Of a stretch of DNA of 64,000 nucleotides, positions 18,587 through 26,608 are shown piece after piece; within the stretch, counting starts at the first letter, position 1, and the number at the start of each line of letters is the position of its first letter. The notes under the pieces are model-generated. The model was given only the letters and a program-made list of their open reading frames with translations, was not told where the DNA came from and did not search any database. The translations under genes and the position numbers were made by a program. Source of the stretch: Variimorphobacter saccharofermentans (GTDB lineage: Bacteria > Bacillota > Clostridia > Lachnospirales > Lachnospiraceae); assembly GCF_014174405.1 (NCBI RefSeq), contig NZ_JACEGA010000001.1:494001-558000 (forward strand), given 5' to 3'.

Positions 18587-19487
18587 AGCAGGACAGAAAA
18601 TCAAGTTGACAAGTATTGACGAGTTATTGTGTGTTCCGGAGACTGAAGGAACGATAGACATAGATGTGAGAGCAATTTATCCTTTTGAGAATCATCCATT
18701 TAAGGTAATAGATGATGAGAAGATGGATGAACTTGTGGAGAGCATTAAGGCGAATGGTGTATTGACACCGGTTCTTGTACGACCGGATGATGAAGGTACA
18801 TACGAGATGATTTCCGGGCATAGAAGATTACATGCAGCTAAGAGAGCGGGACTGTTTCGAATTCCGGCAATCGTAAAGGAAATGACGAATGATGATGCCG
18901 TGATAGCGATGGTTGATGCTAACGTCCAAAGAGAAGAGGTATTACCTAGTGAAAAAGCGTTTGCATTTAGAATGAAATTTGATGCTATTCGCCATCAAGG
19001 AAAAGGCACAGATGCAACTTTGTTTCCTGAAGGAACAAAGTCAAATTCGGGAGACATAGTCGGCCAGAGTGAGGGATTAACTAGAACACAAGTATATAGA
19101 TATATCCGTCTCACAGAACTTATTCCAAAGCTTCTCGATATGGTAGATGAAAAGAGATTGGCATTGTCAGTTGCAGTAGAACTTTCTTATATGAATAAGA
19201 ATGTTCAGCAGTGGATTTATGAATTTATTCGTGAGAACGGAATGATTAAGCAGGAACAGATCATGGAGCTTCGCAAGTATCGTGACGATGCGAATATGAC
19301 GCAGGAGCAATTGATAAATATTTTGATTGGTAGCGTATCTACTACACCGACAACTAAGAAGATCACTTTGAACGAAAGAAAGCTCCATAAGTTCTTTCCG
19401 GCATATTACTCCAAGACGGAAATGGAGCGGGTAATATTTGGATTGTTGGAACAGTGGAAACAGGCTCAGAATAGTGAGGAGAAATAA
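18576..19487 (+). CDS. parB: ParB/Spo0J-like partition protein
   Basis: A protein of 303 residues. The ParB N-terminal nuclease/CTPase-like region has VLTPVLVRPDDEGTYEMISG and HRRLHAAKRAG, followed by a helix-turn-helix (EGLTRTQVYRYIRLTELIPKLLD). It binds centromere-like sites and acts with the upstream ParA. Its ATG overlaps the end of parA, and a GGAGGTAAT site sits inside parA. No parS-like repeat is obvious nearby. Confidence 0.9.
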   Translation: MAGRAGQKIKLTSIDELLCVPETEGTIDIDVRAIYPFENHPFKVIDDEKMDELVESIKANGVLTPVLVRPDDEGTYEMISGHRRLHAAKRAGLFRIPAIVKEMTNDDAVIAMVDANVQREEVLPSEKAFAFRMKFDAIRHQGKGTDATLFPEGTKSNSGDIVGQSEGLTRTQVYRYIRLTELIPKLLDMVDEKRLALSVAVELSYMNKNVQQWIYEFIRENGMIKQEQIMELRKYRDDANMTQEQLINILIGSVSTTPTTKKITLNERKLHKFFPAYYSKTEMERVIFGLLEQWKQAQNSEEK

Positions 19488-19492
19488 GAAGT

Positions 19493-19861
19493 ATGAGAAT
19501 GAGTTATTTTTATGGTACACAGGCAGACCAGTTTAGTTTTATAAGGATACCAAAGGAGCTGGTGGTGGGGGAAGCTTTCGCTTCCCTCTCAGTCCAGGCA
19601 AAGATTCTCTATGGAATGCTTTTGGATAGAATGGGGATGTCCTATAAGAATAAATGGTTGGATGAAGAAAATAGAGTTTACATCGTGTATTCGCTGGATG
19701 AGATTCAGTCGGATATGAATGTGTCAAAACATAAGGCTGTTGACTGCCTGGCAGAACTTGAAAATGTCGGCTTGATAGTAAAGCGAAAAAGAGGTAAGGG
19801 ATTGCCAAACCAGATATACGTCAGGAATTTTACTATAGCACCAGTGACCTCTTCGGTGTAG
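19493..19861 (+). CDS. Short RepA_N-type replication initiator domain protein
   Basis: A protein of 122 residues (or 120 from ATG 19499). It consists only of the RepA_N winged-helix domain: SYFYGTQADQFSFIRIPKEL, LSVQAKILYGMLLDRMGMS, IYIV-type strand and VDCLAELENVGLIVKRKRGKG. It lacks the roughly 180-residue C-terminal part of the next gene. Alignment by eye to 19905-20864 shows the same order of motifs, so this is a truncated paralogue. It may act as a regulator or competitor of the full-length protein (inference). Confidence 0.75.
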   Translation: MRMSYFYGTQADQFSFIRIPKELVVGEAFASLSVQAKILYGMLLDRMGMSYKNKWLDEENRVYIVYSLDEIQSDMNVSKHKAVDCLAELENVGLIVKRKRGKGLPNQIYVRNFTIAPVTSSV

Positions 19862-19881
19862 AAGTGCAAAAAATGCACTTC
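19861..19881 (+). other. Intercistronic palindrome between the two repA-like genes
   Basis: gaagtgca, five A, then tgcacttc: a perfect 8-bp stem placed exactly between the stop of the short RepA_N gene and the ribosome binding site of the long one. It may be an RNA hairpin that lowers translation or a dimeric protein-binding site. Confidence 0.5.
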
Positions 19882-19904
19882 AAAGGTAATTGGAGGATAC
19901 AAAG

Positions 19905-20864
19905 GTGAGCGAGAAGATAACGTTTTCCTATTTTTATGGACAAGAAGCAGACAAGCTCAGCTTTTATAGAATACCGAAGCTGTTGTTTACGAATGACTAC
20001 TTTCGAGAATTATCTACAGATGCGAAAGTGCTATATGGATTGATGCTTGATAGAATGTCGCTCTCTATAAAGAATAAATGGTTTGATGCGGAACAAAGAG
20101 CCTATATTTACTTTTCTGTAGAGGATACTATGGAAATGCTGAACTGTAAAAAGAATAAGGCTCTTGATACATTGAAAGCCTTAGAGGAATTCTGTTTGAT
20201 TGAACGTAAACGACAGGGACAAGGAAAACCAGCGATTATATATGTGAAATCATTTATGGAGGAGATTCCTGAGAATGTTCAGAGGTTGGAAAAACAAACT
20301 TCTGAACAGGAAGAAAAGGGCTCAGAGGTTGGAAATATAAACTTCTTGAAGTTGGAAAATCAAACTTCTGGAGGTTTGGAAAATAAACCTTTAGAGGTTG
20401 GAAAAATAAACCCTAATAATACTGAGAATAGTGATACTGAGTATAGTAATCCTGATCTAATCGTATCGGAGGATACCGGTAGCGGATTGGATGAGTATCA
20501 TGCCTATGCAAATATTATTCGCGAAAACATGGAGATTGATATTCTGTATCAGCGGTATCCTTACGACAGAGAACTATTGGATGGGATTTATGATTTGATT
20601 TTGGAGACTGTTCTTTGTAAGAGTGGCAATGTGATTATTGCAAGCAATGAGTATCCGATCCAGTTGGTCAAGTCAAAATTTTTGAAGCTGAACAGTTCCC
20701 ATATTCAGTATGTGATAGATTGTCTGAAAGAGACTACTTCTAAAGTGCGTAATATCAAAAAGTATTTGTTAGCGGCATTATTTAATGCACCATCCACAAT
20801 GAAAAGCTACTATCAAGCAGAGGTGAATCACGATATGCCACAGTTTGCTGTGAGAGCAATCTAG
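19905..20864 (+). CDS. RepA_N family replication initiator (ICE)
   Basis: A protein of 319 residues starting at GTG 19905 with TTGGAGG upstream. The N-terminal RepA_N winged helix (YFYGQEADKLSFYRIPKLLF, LYGLMLDRMSLS) is followed by a low-complexity linker with EVGN/LENQTS-like repeats (about residues 135-180). The C-terminal domain (YPYDRELLDGIYDLI, IQYVIDCLKETTSKVRNIKKYLLAALFNAPSTM) is shared with the gene at 49290. It is probably involved in extrachromosomal replication of the circular ICE form. Confidence 0.85.
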   Translation: MSEKITFSYFYGQEADKLSFYRIPKLLFTNDYFRELSTDAKVLYGLMLDRMSLSIKNKWFDAEQRAYIYFSVEDTMEMLNCKKNKALDTLKALEEFCLIERKRQGQGKPAIIYVKSFMEEIPENVQRLEKQTSEQEEKGSEVGNINFLKLENQTSGGLENKPLEVGKINPNNTENSDTEYSNPDLIVSEDTGSGLDEYHAYANIIRENMEIDILYQRYPYDRELLDGIYDLILETVLCKSGNVIIASNEYPIQLVKSKFLKLNSSHIQYVIDCLKETTSKVRNIKKYLLAALFNAPSTMKSYYQAEVNHDMPQFAVRAI

Positions 20865-20896
20865 TCAGAACAATTGAGAAAGTGAGGAAATTGACT

Positions 20897-21304
20897 ATGT
20901 ATATTGATTATGAGGAATCCTTTTATTACGATAAACCAAGTTCCATGAGCTCCGGAGTTTCCAGTGAAGCGGTGGGCCTTGGATTGGGACTCGGTGTCGG
21001 TTTGATATCAACTATTATATCAGGACTACTTTTCCTGATTGCCAGAATTGATATTCTGAGTTCATCATTACTGGGATTGTTGTTTTATCTGCTGACATAT
21101 AGGTTTGAATGGAATGAGCCTGTATATATCATTGGAGTTATAGCAATTGTCTTGGTATCAATGATGTTACAGCATCTTTTTACGGTGTTTCGGATTTTAT
21201 ATGGGATATTCAACTGTGTTGCAGTATCGCTAAGGATATTTTTGTGCAGAAGGGTATGTTCGTTGCCAAGTATGTGGCTAAACTTGTTTTGCCGATTTTG
21301 TTAG
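20897..21304 (+). CDS. Small ICE membrane protein
   Basis: A protein of 135 residues with about three hydrophobic segments (AVGLGLGLGVGLISTIISGLLFLIA, LLGLLFYLLTYRF, YIIGVIAIVLVSMML). Start ATG 20897 has GAGG upstream, and a GTG at 20882 lies within that site. The last 20 residues overlap the next gene in another frame and are Cys/Leu-rich, so the C-terminus may have changed by a frameshift. The context suggests a transfer-apparatus membrane component; the function is unknown. Confidence 0.6.
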   Translation: MYIDYEESFYYDKPSSMSSGVSSEAVGLGLGLGVGLISTIISGLLFLIARIDILSSSLLGLLFYLLTYRFEWNEPVYIIGVIAIVLVSMMLQHLFTVFRILYGIFNCVAVSLRIFLCRRVCSLPSMWLNLFCRFC

Positions 21305-21594
21305 GACTGGTGCTTTTAGTGTCAGTTGTAGCGATTCCGGTAGTGGCAATCGTGGGAACTATCTACAATTCACCGTTTGCCATATTCTTGCCGTCTCTTG
21401 AGGATGGAGATACCGTTACAACAGTAGCAAGTGTGTATGTTGCAGATTTTAACCTGGAAGTGAATGAACTTAAAAGTAACCATACCAGATATGATGATGG
21501 AAAGATTGTATATGTCGGATATGAGGGGGAAGGCCATCCTGGTAGCCAAATAGTGAGGGCGTATCATCAGAAATGGTGGTACGCCTTTTTGTAA
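21244..21594 (+). pseudogene. Truncated N-terminus of an ICE lysozyme/C40-type peptidase
   Basis: 116 residues from GTG 21244 (or 112 from ATG 21256). One membrane anchor (AKLVLPILLGLVLLVSVVAIP) is followed by an extracellular start (SPFAIFLPSLEDGDTVTTV, VNELKSNHT, GKIVYVGYEGEG). I recognise this as the start of the large wall-degrading protein of Tn1549-like elements, normally several hundred residues. After about residue 97 it changes to an unrelated tail (HPGSQIVRAYHQKWWYAFL) and stops. The catalytic domains are absent, so it marks a recombination or insertion breakpoint with the cargo. Confidence 0.65.
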
Positions 21595-21595
21595 T
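21563..21595 (+). terminator. Intrinsic terminator at the left cargo edge
   Basis: ggcgtatcatca, a gaaa loop, then tggtggtacgcc (12-bp stem with two G-U pairs), followed by five T. It overlaps the end of the truncated gene's frame, so the terminator was joined to the gene at the breakpoint. Confidence 0.75.
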
Positions 21596-21638
21596 TTATG
21601 GAAAGTATTGACTTTTTTTATATAAGTTTATATTAGTA

Positions 21639-22973
21639 TTATCCTTTTTGAACTTTCCAAGGACCATTACGATAAAAGATAATTGAAAGTACTGTAGCAA
21701 CACACCATCCAATTGGCCATGCACACCAGATTCCGGTTGCACCGAGTGCTGTTCTTGAAAAACAGAAAGCAAGCAATACACGCAGAATCAAATCTGTAAA
21801 AGTGGCTATCATAAATTTTTTCATCATACCGGCTCCCCTCAAAATTCCATCTGCTACTAACTTTGTAGAAACCACGAAATAGAAAGGCGACAGAATTTTT
21901 AGATAGAGGATGCCTGTATGCATGGCAAGTTCAGTTGGATTGTCAATAAATAGTTTTAATACGATATTCCCGCCAAAGAAGTAAAGTAGGAACAGTGGGA
22001 GGCTAAGCATCCATACTAATTTGACGCCAACACCAAAGCCCTGTTTTATTCGTTCAAACTTCATGGCACCAAGATTCTGTGCCGTATAGTTAGAAATTCC
22101 GTTTCCAAGTGTTGTAAAGGAAGTAATCACAAGATTATTCAGTTTTACAGCAGCGGAATATCCGGCCATGACAGGGGCTCCGAAACCGTTGATAATACTC
22201 TGGATAATAATGTTACCTATGGAAATAAAGCTTTGCTGCAAAGTACTTGGAATGGCAATCACTACAATCTGTTTTAAAAGCTGTAAATCAAATAGAGGAG
22301 CTTTTTCTTTTCCTTCGATTTTGGCAAGTCTCTTGAATACTACAATCATTGCCAGAATGCAGCTGATTCCCTGACAGAGAAATGTTGCCAACGCTACGCC
22401 GGCTACCCCAATGTGGAATGCCTTTACAAACCAGATATCTACTGCGATATTGGACATAGAAGATATCGCCAGAAAGTAAAATGGTGTTTTGGAATCTCCG
22501 AGTGCAGAGAAGATACCGGTAGCAATATTGTAGAAAAAGACAAATGGTAATCCCCATGCGTAAATATCCAGATACAGTTTTGAATCCGCAAATACTTCTT
22601 CCGGGGTTCGAATCAACCGAAGCAGCATGCCGGAGCCTGCTATTCCGATGAGCATTAACAGGACACAAACAAAACCACTGAAAATACAGGCAGTGTAAAC
22701 GGCAGTTTTCATTTCCTTATAATTTCTGGCTCCAAACAGCTTGGAAACGACAACGGAACAGCCCATGTTACATCCAAAGGCAAAGGCAATAAAAATCAAG
22801 GTGATTTCATAACTGTTTCCAACGGCAGCTAAAGCATTTTCTCCTATAAACTTTCCGGCTACCAGACTGTCAGCTATATTATAGAGCTGCTGAAAAATTA
22901 TACTTCCAAACAAAGGCATACAGAATTTCCACAGTACGGTTTGTGGTTTTCCCACGGTCAGATCTTTATTCAT
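21639..22973 (-). CDS. MATE family efflux transporter
   Basis: A protein of 444 residues with about 12 hydrophobic segments in two repeats, typical of NorM/DinF-like MATE cation antiporters: LVAGKFIGENALAAVGNSYE, FGCNMGCSVVVSKLFGARNY, and in the second half FGAPVMAGYSAAVKLNNLV and YTAQNLGAMKFERIKQGF. The start ATG 22973 has GGAGGAATCTGACA upstream. It is divergent from a LysR regulator across 115 bases, a layout expected for regulator-controlled export. The substrate is unknown. Confidence 0.92.
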   Translation of the reverse strand: MNKDLTVGKPQTVLWKFCMPLFGSIIFQQLYNIADSLVAGKFIGENALAAVGNSYEITLIFIAFAFGCNMGCSVVVSKLFGARNYKEMKTAVYTACIFSGFVCVLLMLIGIAGSGMLLRLIRTPEEVFADSKLYLDIYAWGLPFVFFYNIATGIFSALGDSKTPFYFLAISSMSNIAVDIWFVKAFHIGVAGVALATFLCQGISCILAMIVVFKRLAKIEGKEKAPLFDLQLLKQIVVIAIPSTLQQSFISIGNIIIQSIINGFGAPVMAGYSAAVKLNNLVITSFTTLGNGISNYTAQNLGAMKFERIKQGFGVGVKLVWMLSLPLFLLYFFGGNIVLKLFIDNPTELAMHTGILYLKILSPFYFVVSTKLVADGILRGAGMMKKFMIATFTDLILRVLLAFCFSRTALGATGIWCAWPIGWCVATVLSIIFYRNGPWKVQKG

Positions 22974-23037
22974 TGTCAGATTCCTCCATTGTCTTTTCTT
23001 ATCGAGTGTATTATAATTCGTTCAAAGATATGTGTAA

Positions 23038-23055
23038 AATATTAATTTTAATATT
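23038..23055. promoter_or_regulatory. Candidate LysR operator in the MATE/lysR divergent region
   Basis: aatattaa, two T, ttaatatt: an 8-bp inverted repeat containing T-N11-A spacing, located between the divergent MATE and lysR genes and 34 bases upstream of the lysR start. Position and symmetry fit autoregulation; no experiment supports it here. Confidence 0.4.
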
Positions 23056-23088
23056 GAGATATATGAAATTGATATGCGAGGAACTGCA

Positions 23089-23985
23089 ATGAACATCAGT
23101 TATGACTATTACAGAGTCTTTTATTATGTTGCAAAATACAAGAGTTTTACCGGAGCAGCCAAAGCACTTCTTAATAACCAGCCTAACATTACCAGGATGA
23201 TGAAAAAACTGGAAGAGGAATTGGGGTGCACATTGTTTGTAAGGCAGCGGCATGGTATTATACTGACTCCGGAAGGAGAAAAACTGTATGCCCATATCTC
23301 CATTGCTTTTGAACATATTCTGTGTGGAGAGGAAGAAATAGCCAGGGATAAAAGCCTACAGTCAGGGATAGTTACGGTAGCAGCCAGCGAAATTGCACTC
23401 CATTGTGTATTGCTTCCTGTTTTGAAAATATTCCGAAAGAATTTTCCCGGCATCCGTATCAGAATACTAAACCAATCTACGCCACAGGCAATTGATGTGT
23501 TGAAAAAAGGACTGGCAGATTTTGCAATTGTAACAGAACCTTTTGACCTTCCCATTGGGCTTGGTTCACAGGTGCTTAGAAGCATTCGTGAAGTGCCGGT
23601 TTGTAGCACAGCATTTTCTCTTTCTACAGGTACTACTCTTACTGAAGAACAGATAAAAAATTATCCATTGATTGGACTTGGGGAGCAAACAGCTTCTTTT
23701 CGCTTTTATTCAGACGTTTTCGGCAGAATGGGAATGTCCTTTACGCCGGATGTGGAGGCTGCTACAGCAGACCAGATTTTACCGATGATTAAATCTGATC
23801 TGGGAATTGGCTTTGTACCAATGGATTTTCTGGAAAAGGAAAACAGGGAGAATCTGGTTATCCTCAACATGGCACCAGACATTCCTGCCAGAAATATTTG
23901 TCTTCTGAAACGGAGAGGTATTTCGTTGAGTATTGCAGCTTCTGAATTAGAGCAACGGATTTTATATGAGGTTTCCATAACGTAG
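23089..23985 (+). CDS. LysR family transcriptional regulator
   Basis: A protein of 298 residues. The N-terminal HTH is clear (YYVAKYKSFTGAAKALLNNQPNITRMMKKLEEELGCTLFVR), and the C-terminal part is the periplasmic-binding-like effector domain. Start ATG 23089 has GAGG ten bases upstream. It is divergent from the MATE gene and upstream of, but separate from, the riboswitch-led operon. It most likely controls the exporter. Confidence 0.9.
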   Translation: MNISYDYYRVFYYVAKYKSFTGAAKALLNNQPNITRMMKKLEEELGCTLFVRQRHGIILTPEGEKLYAHISIAFEHILCGEEEIARDKSLQSGIVTVAASEIALHCVLLPVLKIFRKNFPGIRIRILNQSTPQAIDVLKKGLADFAIVTEPFDLPIGLGSQVLRSIREVPVCSTAFSLSTGTTLTEEQIKNYPLIGLGEQTASFRFYSDVFGRMGMSFTPDVEAATADQILPMIKSDLGIGFVPMDFLEKENRENLVILNMAPDIPARNICLLKRRGISLSIAASELEQRILYEVSIT

Positions 23986-24002
23986 ATTTCTTCTGAAAAA
24001 GG

Positions 24003-24031
24003 TTGAATTACCTGTATAGTTATGGTAATAT
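24003..24031 (+). promoter_or_regulatory. Promoter of the cobalamin operon
   Basis: TTGAAT (24003-24008), a 17-base spacer and TAATAT (24026-24031), about 20 bases before the riboswitch begins. Confidence 0.6.
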
Positions 24032-24049
24032 AAAAAGATATGAATATGA

Positions 24050-24236
24050 AGTAGTCAGGTGTCAGAGCAATTTATAAAATTGGCTCTGGTGAAAAGGGAA
24101 ACAGGTGAAAGTCCTGTGCGAACTCGTCACCGTAATTAGGGAGCTGAGGCCGATATATCACTGGGAAACAAGGAAATCCTTTCCTGGGAAGATGGCGGAT
24201 GCGATGATTTTCAAGCCGGGAGACCTGCCTGATTGC
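24050..24236 (+). ncRNA. Cobalamin (AdoCbl-type) riboswitch
   Basis: The conserved landmarks are in order: an entry stem with caggtgtcagagc, the gaaaagggaaacaggtgaaa core with gtcctgtgcg (24091-24122), the ctgaggccgatatatcactggg segment (24144-24165) and the B12 box aagccgggagacctgcctg (24213-24231). It leads directly to a terminator and then to cbiK and the corrinoid genes, so B12 sufficiency should switch the operon off. Confidence 0.95.
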
Positions 24237-24339
24237 TGTACAGAAACGATAGTTTCAGACCACGAGTAACTGGTTGTACATTAAGAAAGTATGGGAGAGT
24301 TGTTTGTCTATGATTTTCCTATATGTTTCTTTTGTGTGC

Positions 24340-24374
24340 AAACCCTTTACCTGTTTAGGAAAAGGGTTTTTTAT
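24340..24374 (+). terminator. Riboswitch-controlled attenuator terminator
   Basis: aaaccctttacc, loop tgttta, ggaaaagggttt, then T-rich sequence, located between the riboswitch and the first structural gene. It is the likely expression platform for transcription attenuation. Confidence 0.8.
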
Positions 24375-24453
24375 TTGTGTTGCCAAAATATTGTTTCTGA
24401 CGTACATATTTAAGATAAAAAGAATGGCAGGTGAAACTGTCGAAGGAGGAAAC

Positions 24454-25671
24454 ATGAAAAAAAGAGTAGTAGCATTATTAATGGCAGCATTGATGGGAAC
24501 ACTCTGCATGACAGGATGTGGAAACAGTAAGGAAACAATGGTAGAGAGTTCTGTAGAAGCGGGAGAAGAGAAAACGCAGACTGAAACAGAGGAAGATGCC
24601 GATCAAAAAGCAGCTGATGAGGTGGCGGCAATGATTGATGCGATTTATGTGCAGCAAAGAACAGATGAGACAGATAAGCAGTGTGCTGACGCCAAGGCTG
24701 CTTGGGACGCTTTGACAGATGCGCAGAAAGAATTGGTAGAGGGTGAAAATGCAGACCCAGATTATTTTGGAAGAGATACCGGTGATGCATCTAAGGATGA
24801 CCCGCGTAACCAGGATGAAATCGGCGAAAATGAGATTTTGGTTGTGAGCTTTGGTACTTCCTTTAATGATAGCCGTGTAGCTGACATTAAAGGAATTGAA
24901 GATGCCTTGCAGGAAGCTTATCCGGATTGGTCAGTGAGAAGAGCATTTACAGCTCAGATTATTATTAATCATGTGCAGGCGCGTGATGGTGAGTACATTG
25001 ACAATATGGATCAGGCCTTGGATCGTGCGGTGACGAATGGCGTTAAGAATCTTGTGATTCAGCCTACGCATTTAATGCATGGAGCAGAGTATGACGAACT
25101 GATGGAAGCAGTAGAGGCATATCAGGATCAGTTTGAAACTGTAAAGGTTGCAGAGCCACTGCTTGGAGAGGTGGGAACGGATGCAACTGTAATCAATGCA
25201 GATAAAGCATTTGTTGCAGAGGCAATTACCACAGAAGCGGTGAAGGATGCCGGCTATGACAGTCTGGATGCAGCAAAAGAAGATGGTGTTGCATTTGTAT
25301 TTATGGGACATGGAACCTCTCATACTGCAAAAGTATCATACAGCCAGATGCAGACACAGATGGGAGAACTTGGCTATGACAACGTATTTATCGGAACCGT
25401 GGAAGGAGAACCGGAAGAGACTGCGTGCGAGGCAGTGATTGATGCTGTAGCACAGGCTGGATATACGAAAGTGATACTTCGTCCACTGATGGTAGTTGCA
25501 GGAGATCATGCAAACAATGATATGGCCGGGGATGATGAGGATTCGTGGAAGAGTATGTTTACTGCATCCGGCAAGTTTGACAGTGTGGATACACAGATTA
25601 TAGGTCTTGGATCTATTGATGCTATTCAGCAGCTTTATGTGGCACATACGAAAAACGTAATAAATGAATAG
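24454..25671 (+). CDS. cbiK: Exported CbiK-like cobaltochelatase lipoprotein
   Basis: A protein of 405 residues starting at ATG 24454 with GGAGG upstream. A signal peptide ends in a lipobox around Cys22 (CMTGC). A Glu/Asp-rich segment of about 100 residues follows, then an anaerobic cobalt chelatase domain (CbiK class II): ILVVSFGTSFNDSR, VIQPTHLMHGAEYDEL, FVFMGHGTSH with the metal-binding His, and LMVVAGDHANND. The family inserts Co2+ into sirohydrochlorin. Cytosolic CbiK has no signal, so this version probably works outside the membrane, as reported for periplasmic CbiK homologues of Desulfovibrio that bind haem or metal. It is the first gene after the riboswitch. Confidence 0.88.
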   Translation: MKKRVVALLMAALMGTLCMTGCGNSKETMVESSVEAGEEKTQTETEEDADQKAADEVAAMIDAIYVQQRTDETDKQCADAKAAWDALTDAQKELVEGENADPDYFGRDTGDASKDDPRNQDEIGENEILVVSFGTSFNDSRVADIKGIEDALQEAYPDWSVRRAFTAQIIINHVQARDGEYIDNMDQALDRAVTNGVKNLVIQPTHLMHGAEYDELMEAVEAYQDQFETVKVAEPLLGEVGTDATVINADKAFVAEAITTEAVKDAGYDSLDAAKEDGVAFVFMGHGTSHTAKVSYSQMQTQMGELGYDNVFIGTVEGEPEETACEAVIDAVAQAGYTKVILRPLMVVAGDHANNDMAGDDEDSWKSMFTASGKFDSVDTQIIGLGSIDAIQQLYVAHTKNVINE

Positions 25672-25680
25672 AGGATAACG

Positions 25681-26595
25681 ATGAAAAGAAAACTTATTAC
25701 AATTTTTAGTATATTGTTGTTGGTTTGTTCTCTAATTTGTGGTTGTACCGACAAAAATAATGTACAGGAAAGCAGCATAAAAGAAGATGCTCCTGCGACA
25801 GAATCCCCTGTTAACACGGAATCAGAAGAACCTCCTGCACAGAATGCAATTGCAGAGGAAGAAGAGAAGGCTGTGATTCCGGATGGAATATACAAGGCAG
25901 ATTTTGATACGGACAGCAGCATGTTTCACGTAAGTGAAGCATGTGACGGAAAAGGAATACTGACAGTTAAAAACGGAGAAATGACCATCCATATTTCACT
26001 GATGTCAAAAAAGATTGTAAATCTTTATCCCGGACTTGCCGAGGATGCCGAGAAAGACGGAGCTGAGCTTCTTATTCCCACAGAGGATAAGGTTACCTTC
26101 AGTGATGGGTTGACAGAGGAGGTCTATGGTTTTGATGTGCCGGTTCCGGTGCTGGAGGAAGAATTTGATCTGGCACTCGTTGGTACAAAGGGAACATGGT
26201 ATGACCATAAGGTAAAAGTCTCCAATCCGGAACCAATGGAGGAAGAAGCTCAGGCTGAAAATACCCTTCAGTTGGAGGACGGCATCTATACAGTAGATCT
26301 TGCCTTTGAGGGTGGAAGCGGTAAAGCAAAGGTTTTATCTCCGGCAACAGTTACAGTATCAGGGGAAAACGTGACTGCAACGATTCAATGGAGCAGTCCC
26401 AATTATGATTATATGCTTGTAGATGGAGAGAAGTATCTTCCAATCAATACAGAAGGAGATTCTGTATTTGAGATTCCTGTTCTATTTTTTGATAAACCGA
26501 TGGATGTCGTTGGAGATACTGTGGCAATGAGTACACCACATGAAATTGAGTATACGCTCACATTTTATTCTGACACGATGAAACCGGCAGAATAA
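25681..26595 (+). CDS. Lipoprotein with two NEAT-like repeats, corrinoid locus
   Basis: A protein of 304 residues. A signal peptide with lipobox Cys (CGC at about residue 22) is followed by an acidic linker and two related beta-rich domains, each starting with DGIY (DGIYKADFDTDSS at about 65, DGIYTVDLAFEGGSG at about 200). Each continues with a VTVSGENVTATIQW-type strand and a late DxxMLVDGEKYLPI or LVGTKGTWYDH segment. The layout resembles iron-transport-associated (NEAT) domains that bind haem, but I cannot confirm family membership. Position between exported CbiK and the BtuF-like protein suggests surface tetrapyrrole or corrinoid capture. Confidence 0.6.
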   Translation: MKRKLITIFSILLLVCSLICGCTDKNNVQESSIKEDAPATESPVNTESEEPPAQNAIAEEEEKAVIPDGIYKADFDTDSSMFHVSEACDGKGILTVKNGEMTIHISLMSKKIVNLYPGLAEDAEKDGAELLIPTEDKVTFSDGLTEEVYGFDVPVPVLEEEFDLALVGTKGTWYDHKVKVSNPEPMEEEAQAENTLQLEDGIYTVDLAFEGGSGKAKVLSPATVTVSGENVTATIQWSSPNYDYMLVDGEKYLPINTEGDSVFEIPVLFFDKPMDVVGDTVAMSTPHEIEYTLTFYSDTMKPAE

Positions 26596-26608
26596 GAGGT
26601 ACTATGGG

